Shown here: piece after piece, positions 1 to 5,049 of the stretch
How positions within the stretch are numbered: position 1 is the stretch's first letter
Layout: every line of letters starts with the position of its first letter
Assembly: GCA_004525885.1 (NCBI GenBank)
Contig: SPBV01000136.1
Span: 1 to 5,049 of the forward strand
Reading direction: 5' to 3'
Origin: Nitrosomonadales bacterium
Lineage (GTDB): Bacteria > Pseudomonadota > Gammaproteobacteria > Burkholderiales > Nitrosomonadaceae
Length of the DNA: 5,049 bases
Notes under the pieces: generated by a model
The model's database searches: none
The model's input: the letters and a program-made list of their open reading frames with translations, nothing else
Told to the model about the DNA's origin: nothing
Position numbers and translations under genes: made by a program

Positions 1-722
1 AGATAATCCAAAACAAAATTCCAACCTATTCCCTGATTCTCTACATAGGATTGCAGTAATGTCAATGTTATCTTTTGACCATCAGCACGGTTTAATTCCA
101 CATATCCAGCAACAGGAACAGCATGCGAGAATGAGTGTTCGGTAAGAAAACATCCCACCTCCACCTCTGGATTAGTGCCAAGCTGTAGGCGACGGTAGCC
201 TTTTAGAAAAAGCCTGTTTTCGAAATAGACAGCCGTATTACTCTGTTCGAGTGCAGGATGACGCACATCCGCATCAATGCCATCGGCCACTTTATCAAAC
301 ACTGAAGAAGCGCGGAACTTAATCTTTCCTCCACCAAAGGGAAGATCGATATTTTTACCAATCCCCTGAACCAGAGCACGGCAGAAGAGGGCATCACCAA
401 ACGCGCCGTAAAGTACACCGATTCTGTCTTTCTGCCTTACTTTTGCCAGAGTCCATGATCCTAATGCATGAATTTTTTCCTCGCCAGCCTCCTCTTCCCA
501 ACATATCGATAAAGGGAGAAAGTAGAGCTGAGATGGTATAATGTCGGCAAAATGCACCTCGATAATCGTGAGCAGCCAACTCCCTTCATTTGTATTCCAC
601 TCATCTTGTTCTGTTAGATCGATGTGAGAAATGCGATAACCCTTAGCAGCGAACCACCGCTTGGTCGCAAGGTAGGGTACCAGTATACTGTTCTGGAAGC
701 GCTCTTTAGTAGTTGCAGAGAT
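1..722 (-). other. Maltokinase (Mak/Pep2-type) region of the TreS fusion, partial
   Basis: This part of the treS reading frame (residue 609 onward) corresponds to the N-terminal part of maltokinase, which in actinobacteria is usually a separate protein. Visible hallmarks are KRWFAAKG (629-636), a hydrophobic strand and FLPLSI stretch (676-681), and the conserved block SNTAVYF...LKGYRRL (769-787) followed by GTNPEVEVGCFL (790-801). The last block is the region that in this family contributes the nucleotide-binding lysine and the G-x-N-P-E-x-E element of the aminoglycoside-phosphotransferase-like fold. The catalytic HGDLH-type loop and metal-binding DFE-type motif would lie beyond the window, so kinase competence cannot be judged here. 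The boundary with the TreS beta-domain is approximate; residues 565-608 look like a linker or cap element. Confidence 0.85.
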
Positions 723-2546
723 GGCGCCACGAACGGTGGTGGCACTAGCTTTCTTGCCTCCTGACAAAGTAAACCAGCCATCAGTAAGTACCAGTACTGG
801 TAGAGCCGGTCGCGCCAAACGCTCCTCGTGCCAGTAAGGAACTTCGACATCAGTAGCAAGGCGAAAACTGTAGGTACCGTAACCCTTGAGAGTTAGCAAA
901 TAAGGTAGGTGACCAATGGGCGGAAAGGCGACGTTCCCAAGTAATTCAACAGGAACCCGGCTCTTATAAATAGAAAGGTCTAGCTCTACAGGCTGGGATG
1001 TACATGATAAATTTACCACGCACAGCAGCTTCTCATGCTCCCACTCGAGTACGTAGGAAAGGATCTTGCGATTGCCTGGTTCTAGGAATTTTATGGATCC
1101 GCGGCCGAAGGCCTTGTAGTTGTTACGCACGGCAATGAGGCGTTTGGTCCAATTTAGTAATGAAGAAGGGTTGCGCGCCTGGGCTTCGACATTGACAGAT
1201 TGGTAGCCGTAGCTCGGGTCCATATTCGGAGGCAGATAGAGTCTTTGCGGGTCTACATTGGAAAAACCAGCGTTGCGATCAGGACTCCACTGCATAGGGG
1301 TTCGAACGCTATCACGATCAGTTAAATAAATATTGTCACCCATTCCAATTTCGTCACCATAATAAATAATGGGTGAACCCGGCAATGTCATGATAAGAAA
1401 TGTTACCAGTTCGATCTTATCGCGATTATTTTCCATAAGCGGTGCTAGGCGACGGCGAATTCCTACATTGACTCGCATGCGTGGGTCAATGGCATACATC
1501 TCATTCATGTAATCACGCTCGCGCTTTGTGACCATTTCAAGTGTCAGTTCATCGTGATTACGCAAAAAAATGGCCCACTGACAGTTTCCTGGTATATCGG
1601 GAGTCTGATGCATGATCTCGACAACAGGATGACGATCCTCCTGAGCAACCGCCATGAATATGCGCGGCATAAGCGGGAAGTGATAAGCCATATGGCATTC
1701 GTCGCCATCCCCGAAATACTCTCGTACGTCCTCAGGCCATTGATTGGCTTCGGCTAGTAGCATACGATTCTTATATCGACGATCAATTGCAGCACGCATT
1801 TGCTTGATGACCGCATGAGTCTCTGTCAGATTCTCGTTATCCGTGCCTTCACGAACACATAAATAAGGAATTGCATCAAGGCGCAAACCATCTATACCAA
1901 GATCCAGCCAGAAACACATGATTCTAATCACCGCCTTAACCACCTCAGGGTTGTTATGATTTAGATCAGGCTGATGAGAGAAAAAACGATGCCAGTAGTA
2001 AGCGCCCGCCACTTCATCCCAAGCCCAGTTAGATTTTTCTGAGTCGGTAAATATGATGCGTGTATCGGGAAATTTCTTGTCTGTTTTTGACCAGAGATAG
2101 AAATCACGTTTCTTTGAACCAGGAGGAGCACGACGCGCCGCCTGGAACCAAGGGTGCTGATCAGAAGTGTGATTGATCACCAGCTCAGTGATAATTTTCA
2201 GACCACGTCGGTGAGCCTCGCGGATGAAATTCCGCACGTCGCTACGAGTGCCATACTCTGGATGTATGTTATGATAATCTGAAATATCGTAGCCATCATC
2301 CTTGAACGGAGAGGGATAGAATGGTAGTAACCACAGGGTGTTCACGCCAAGATCCTGCAAATAATCTAGTTTTTCAGTCAATCCCTTGAAGTCACCGATT
2401 CCGTCATTATTACTATCGTAAAACGCTTTGACATGTATTTCGTAAATGATAGCGTCCTTGTACCAAAGCGGGTCGTTCATCCAGTTAAGATGGGCAGAAG
2501 AAGGAAATTGGTTATCGTTATTGCCGTTGTTATTCTTGTCTACCAT
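1..2546 (-). CDS. treS: Trehalose synthase (maltose alpha-D-glucosyltransferase) fused to maltokinase, 3' end cut by window edge
   Basis: Cytoplasmic bifunctional enzyme: the GH13 part interconverts trehalose and maltose, and the C-terminal part phosphorylates maltose with ATP to maltose 1-phosphate, the GlgE substrate. The frame is open from the ATG at 2546-2544 to the left edge, giving 848 codons with no stop. Residues 26-40 (DPLWYKDAIIYEIHV) match the usual TreS start. The (beta/alpha)8 barrel follows, with DGYDISDY at 84-91, VINHTS at 123-128, GLRLDA with nucleophile Asp224, LLAEANQWP with acid/base Glu266, RNHDEL with Asp332, YYGDEIGMGD at 395-404 and RTPMQW at 415-420. A beta-domain lies at about 480-565. 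The maltokinase part begins near 610 (KRWFAAKG at 629-636). Fused homologues are roughly 1,100 aa, so about 250 residues, including the kinase catalytic loop, are missing. The first 22 residues are Asn-rich and poorly conserved in character. No clear Shine-Dalgarno precedes the ATG; the next in-frame Met is residue 23. TreS assignment is very secure; catalytic numbering follows from GH13 motifs. Confidence 0.96.
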   Translation of the reverse strand, partial: MVDKNNNGNNDNQFPSSAHLNWMNDPLWYKDAIIYEIHVKAFYDSNNDGIGDFKGLTEKLDYLQDLGVNTLWLLPFYPSPFKDDGYDISDYHNIHPEYGTRSDVRNFIREAHRRGLKIITELVINHTSDQHPWFQAARRAPPGSKKRDFYLWSKTDKKFPDTRIIFTDSEKSNWAWDEVAGAYYWHRFFSHQPDLNHNNPEVVKAVIRIMCFWLDLGIDGLRLDAIPYLCVREGTDNENLTETHAVIKQMRAAIDRRYKNRMLLAEANQWPEDVREYFGDGDECHMAYHFPLMPRIFMAVAQEDRHPVVEIMHQTPDIPGNCQWAIFLRNHDELTLEMVTKRERDYMNEMYAIDPRMRVNVGIRRRLAPLMENNRDKIELVTFLIMTLPGSPIIYYGDEIGMGDNIYLTDRDSVRTPMQWSPDRNAGFSNVDPQRLYLPPNMDPSYGYQSVNVEAQARNPSSLLNWTKRLIAVRNNYKAFGRGSIKFLEPGNRKILSYVLEWEHEKLLCVVNLSCTSQPVELDLSIYKSRVPVELLGNVAFPPIGHLPYLLTLKGYGTYSFRLATDVEVPYWHEERLARPALPVLVLTDGWFTLSGGKKASATTVRGAISATTKERFQNSILVPYLATKRWFAAKGYRISHIDLTEQDEWNTNEGSWLLTIIEVHFADIIPSQLYFLPLSICWEEEAGEEKIHALGSWTLAKVRQKDRIGVLYGAFGDALFCRALVQGIGKNIDLPFGGGKIKFRASSVFDKVADGIDADVRHPALEQSNTAVYFENRLFLKGYRRLQLGTNPEVEVGCFLTEHSFSHAVPVAGYVELNRADGQKITLTLLQSYVENQGIGWNFVLDY

Positions 2547-2554
2547 ATTTACAC

Positions 2555-4549
2555 TTAAAGAAAGTTATCAATATCACGCTCGCTGCGCAAACGGCTACGA
2601 AGACGTAAGATGTGCATTGGCGAGACCTGCGGATCAAGACGAACAAAATTATGTGTTCCTTGCCACCAAAAGCGGGCATCTGAAAGCAAATCATGCGCTT
2701 GATAAGGCCGATCGAAGGGTAAATCCAGCTCGGCAAGGGGCAATTCAATCCATCCGGATTGGGCATTGTGCATATCAAGGTTTGCAACCATGATCAGAAT
2801 ATCGTTTTCGAGCTTTTTACTGTAGCAGATCATGAGAGGATTATCGATCACATGAAAACGCAAACTCCAATCCGACTGCAAAGCATGGTTCTCGCGGCGT
2901 ATGCGGTTGAGAGAGGCAATAAAGTCGCGCAGACTATCTAGCTGTTTAAGATCCCAATTTCTTATCTGATATTTCTCCGAATTCAAATACTCCTCACTAC
3001 CCAGCTCGATCGCCTTATCTTCCATCAGCTCGTAGGCTGGGCCATAGATCCCATAGTTAGCACCCAGAGTTGCTGCAAGTGCTACCCGTAGCAGGAAACC
3101 GGGACGTCCGTTGTGCTGCAAGAACTCAGGTAGAATGTCCGGAGTATTGGGCCAGAGGTTGGGCAGGAAATACTCGCGAGACTTGTCTTTGGTAAGCTCA
3201 GTAAAATAGTCCGTCAGCTCCTGCTTGGTATTCCGCCAGGTAAAATAGGTATAGGACTGGGTGAAACCCAGCTTCGCCAAACGGTGCATTACCTTTGGCC
3301 GCGTAAACGCCTCAGCAAGAAAAATGGTATCCGGGTGTACGACTTTAACGCTATTGATCAGCCACTCCCAAAAGTGGAAAGGCTTAGTGTGCGGATTGTC
3401 TACACGGAAAATGCGTACACCCTCACTGATCCAGTGGTCTACCACACCCTTTAGTTCATTCCACAGCATCTTCCAATCCTCACACTCAAAATCGAAAGGA
3501 TAGATGTCCTGATATTTTTTGGGTGGATTCTCCGCGTATTGGATGCTGCCATCTGGGCGATGACAGAACCACTCAGGGTGCTGTGTCACGTAGGGATGGT
3601 CCGGCGAACACTGGAAAGCAATATCCAATGCAACCTCGATACCAAGCTTACGGGCCTCCATCACCAGCCGACGAAAATCCTTGGCGCTACCCAGTTTAGA
3701 GTAAATGGCGCGATGGCCGCCTTCGGCAGAACCAATGGCCCAGGGACTACCGGTATCGTCCGGCCCGGATACGAGGTTGTTGTTGGGGCCCTTGCGAAAA
3801 GTGTTGCCAATTGGGTGAATGGGTGGCAAATAGAGCACATCAAAACCCATGGCTGCGATATCTGGCAGTCGTTTAATAACCTGATTGAAATTGCCGTGAG
3901 TCATATCTTTAACAAGGCAAGAGCGAGGAAAAAGCTCATACCAGGTGGAGAATCTCGCTTGCTTGATGTCAACCACTACCTCTAAGACACGATCGTATTC
4001 GGTGTTAAAGAGTCGATCACCATGTGCAGCCATGAGCATGGTAAGGCTATCGCTCTGGGCTATTATCCGTCCCGCCTCAGGCGTAGCAGCGCTACCAAGT
4101 TTGACAACCAACTCCTTTAGTTTACGTGAGTCACTACCATCTGCACGGCCTGCAGCAGCAGCAACTAACGAAGCACCAACCTTGAGGGCGACAATGATAT
4201 CTTCAGCCTCTAACCGTCGAGCAAGATCATTTTGCCAAGTCAAAAAGTGATCCACATGGGCAGCTACAGTGTATTCGTGCCGTCCCACTGTGAAAACATG
4301 GAAACAAGCATGCCAACGATCGTTGCCAACTGTTTCCATAGGCACTTCGGTCCAGGTCTTGGAGCCAGCAGGTCTGTGCAAAAGCAAGCAACAAAGATTA
4401 TCGTGCCCATCAACAAAGATGTCAGCCTCAACCATTACTTCCTCGCCTACAGTTCGCTTGATGGGGAAGCGACCCCCATTAATTTCGGGAGCAACTCGCT
4501 CAATTACTGCGCGGGCACGGCCAATCTGGGTAAGGGGATGAGATGTCAT
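2555..4549 (-). CDS. glgE: Alpha-1,4-glucan:maltose-1-phosphate maltosyltransferase
   Basis: Complete GH13 family (subfamily 3) enzyme of 664 aa that transfers maltosyl units from alpha-maltose 1-phosphate to the non-reducing end of alpha-1,4-glucans, releasing phosphate; cytoplasmic. An N-terminal beta-sandwich spans about 1-105 and a helical insertion about 110-195. The barrel then starts with the GlgE signature STWYELFPRS (201-210), LPPIHPIG (241-248) and NPPKKYQDIYP (341-351). The catalytic triad by motif is Asp384 in FRVDNPHTKP, Glu413 in FLAEAFTRP and Asp471 in PNTPDIL, corresponding to Asp394/Glu423/Asp480 of the Streptomyces coelicolor enzyme. A C-terminal beta-domain covers roughly 565-655. 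Length is normal for the family (about 660-700). The ATG overlaps the glgB stop as ATGA and has an AAGGA ribosome site 5 nt upstream, which fixes the start. It sits between glgB and treS-mak, whose products use its product and make its substrate respectively. All key residues are present; no oddities. Confidence 0.98.
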   Translation of the reverse strand: MTSHPLTQIGRARAVIERVAPEINGGRFPIKRTVGEEVMVEADIFVDGHDNLCCLLLHRPAGSKTWTEVPMETVGNDRWHACFHVFTVGRHEYTVAAHVDHFLTWQNDLARRLEAEDIIVALKVGASLVAAAAGRADGSDSRKLKELVVKLGSAATPEAGRIIAQSDSLTMLMAAHGDRLFNTEYDRVLEVVVDIKQARFSTWYELFPRSCLVKDMTHGNFNQVIKRLPDIAAMGFDVLYLPPIHPIGNTFRKGPNNNLVSGPDDTGSPWAIGSAEGGHRAIYSKLGSAKDFRRLVMEARKLGIEVALDIAFQCSPDHPYVTQHPEWFCHRPDGSIQYAENPPKKYQDIYPFDFECEDWKMLWNELKGVVDHWISEGVRIFRVDNPHTKPFHFWEWLINSVKVVHPDTIFLAEAFTRPKVMHRLAKLGFTQSYTYFTWRNTKQELTDYFTELTKDKSREYFLPNLWPNTPDILPEFLQHNGRPGFLLRVALAATLGANYGIYGPAYELMEDKAIELGSEEYLNSEKYQIRNWDLKQLDSLRDFIASLNRIRRENHALQSDWSLRFHVIDNPLMICYSKKLENDILIMVANLDMHNAQSGWIELPLAELDLPFDRPYQAHDLLSDARFWWQGTHNFVRLDPQVSPMHILRLRSRLRSERDIDNFL

Positions 4550-5049
4550 AGTATTCCTTCTGCTCCGACTGGCTTTAGTACCAGTATTGCTAGAGGAGGC
4601 AACGTCAGTGTCAGGGAGTTAGAATAACCCTGAACAGACAAGGGACCCGCCATAATCTGACCGAAATTTCCTATACCACTACCACCGTAATAATGTGCGT
4701 CACTGTTAAGAACTTCCTCCCACTTACCGCCACATGGAGCTCCTATCATGTAATGATGACGAGTTACCGGGGTGAAGTTGCATACTGCCAGGATGACATC
4801 CTCCTTGTGTCCTCCATATCGCAAAAATCCTATTACGCTTTCCTCCCGGTTATGAATATCCACCCATGCGAAACCGTCAGAGGTAAAGTCTTTTTCGTAC
4901 AACGCTGGCTGTTCTTGATAGACGCGGTTTAAGTCAGCCACCCAACGTTGAATTCCTTCGTGCAGAGGATATTGAAGCACATGCCATTCCAAGCTTGCCT
5001 CATGTTGCCACTCACGCTTCTGTCCAAATTCGCTACCCATGAATAAGAG
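4546..5049 (-). CDS. glgB: 1,4-alpha-glucan branching enzyme, C-terminal 167 residues
   Basis: C-terminal part of glycogen branching enzyme (GH13), which cuts alpha-1,4 chains and reattaches them by alpha-1,6 bonds. The frame is open from the right window edge and ends with TGA at 4548-4546. The first visible residues, LLFMGSEFGQKREW, match the conserved late-barrel motif of GlgB, followed by HEASLEW, then the C-terminal beta-domain with NFTPVTRHHY, GKWEEVLNSD, HYYGGSGIGN and a final SLTLTLPPLAILVL strand. The pattern of motifs and spacing matches proteobacterial GlgB through to its C-terminus, with a short tail (KPVGAEGIL). The catalytic domain and start codon lie outside the window. An ATG within this segment (5040-5038) is the Met of the FMGSEF motif, not a start. 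The 3' end overlaps glgE by 4 nt, which places glgB upstream in the same operon. Branching the linear glucan made by GlgE is the expected role here. Confidence 0.97.
   Translation of the reverse strand, partial: LLFMGSEFGQKREWQHEASLEWHVLQYPLHEGIQRWVADLNRVYQEQPALYEKDFTSDGFAWVDIHNREESVIGFLRYGGHKEDVILAVCNFTPVTRHHYMIGAPCGGKWEEVLNSDAHYYGGSGIGNFGQIMAGPLSVQGYSNSLTLTLPPLAILVLKPVGAEGIL
4555..4559 (-). promoter_or_regulatory. Ribosome binding site of glgE
   Basis: On the minus strand the sequence AAGGA is followed by 5 nt (ATACT) and then the glgE ATG. It lies inside the last codons of glgB, so ribosomes ending on glgB can re-initiate on glgE through the ATGA overlap. This supports the chosen glgE start. 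Confidence 0.8.
4611..4633 (-). other. Small imperfect inverted repeat near the 3' end of glgB
   Basis: Arms TCAGGG (4611-4616) and CCCTGA (4628-4633) are perfectly complementary. An inner TTA/TAA pair surrounds a GAA loop (TTC on the mRNA strand), and a 2-nt bulge lies on one side. In the transcript it would form a modest 6+3 bp hairpin about 60 nt upstream of the glgE start. It lies in coding sequence (the SNSLTLTL region of GlgB) and has no U-tract, so it is not a terminator. A role in RNA processing or translation coupling is only a possibility; chance is equally plausible. Confidence 0.3.

Noticed and set aside
789..802. Perfect 14-bp palindrome TACCAGTACTGGTA
   Set aside because: It lies inside treS-mak coding sequence (LPVLVL). 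About 0.3 such palindromes are expected by chance in a window this size, and nothing places an operator there. A similar TACCAGTA word at 678 and 4579 is likewise unremarkable.
1095..1107. GGATCCGCGGCCG, resembling a cloning polylinker
   Set aside because: It is in frame within treS and encodes part of the AFGRGS segment (residues 480-485) typical of the protein, so it is natural coding sequence and not vector.
2547..2554. Possible promoter or terminator between glgE and treS
   Set aside because: Only 8 nt are available and no hairpin with a T-run or promoter pair is visible around the junction.
2530..2787. 85-codon minus-strand open frame across the glgE/treS junction
   Set aside because: It is out of frame with both genes and overlaps them almost completely; a shadow of the real frames.
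2446..2793. 115-codon plus-strand open frame spanning the glgE/treS junction
   Set aside because: It is antisense to the 3' end of glgE and the 5' end of treS, both clearly conserved, and has no family resemblance or credible ribosome site.
3539..3985. 148-codon open frame on the plus strand
   Set aside because: It is antisense to the conserved barrel region of glgE, has no recognisable domain, and its residues simply mirror the glgE codon pattern.
4232..4627. 131-codon plus-strand open frame over the glgE start
   Set aside because: Antisense to the glgE 5' end and glgB 3' end; no conserved features.

Overview
The window is a tightly packed, single-direction (minus strand) stretch of a bacterial chromosome carrying three consecutive genes of trehalose/alpha-glucan metabolism. 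In transcription order (right to left) they are the 3' end of glgB (1,4-alpha-glucan branching enzyme), a complete glgE (alpha-1,4-glucan:maltose-1-phosphate maltosyltransferase, 664 aa), and the first 848 codons of a treS-maltokinase fusion that runs off the left edge. Nearly every base is coding. glgB and glgE overlap by 4 nt (ATGA), and only 8 nt separate glgE from treS, so the three are almost certainly one operon.

Together they encode the core of the GlgE pathway. TreS interconverts trehalose and maltose, the fused maltokinase domain phosphorylates maltose to maltose 1-phosphate, GlgE adds the maltosyl unit to an alpha-1,4-glucan chain, and GlgB introduces alpha-1,6 branches. No ADP-glucose enzymes (GlgC/GlgA) are visible here.

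The bifunctional TreS-maltokinase and the compact glgB/glgE/treS cluster are common in proteobacteria. Base composition looks close to 50% GC by eye, unlike high-GC actinobacteria, where TreS and maltokinase (Pep2) are usually separate proteins. A beta- or gammaproteobacterium is my best guess, inferred from gene architecture and protein character and not demonstrated.

Layout: 1-2546 treS-mak (3' end missing); 2547-2554 spacer; 2555-4549 glgE; 4546-5049 glgB (5' part missing). There are no RNA genes, mobile elements, CRISPR arrays or long non-coding regions. The operon promoter and terminator must lie outside the window. I translated the treS frame codon by codon and found no frameshift or premature stop. 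I saw no sign of an undescribed system; the region is well conserved and ordinary, with a few small points listed as low-interest findings.
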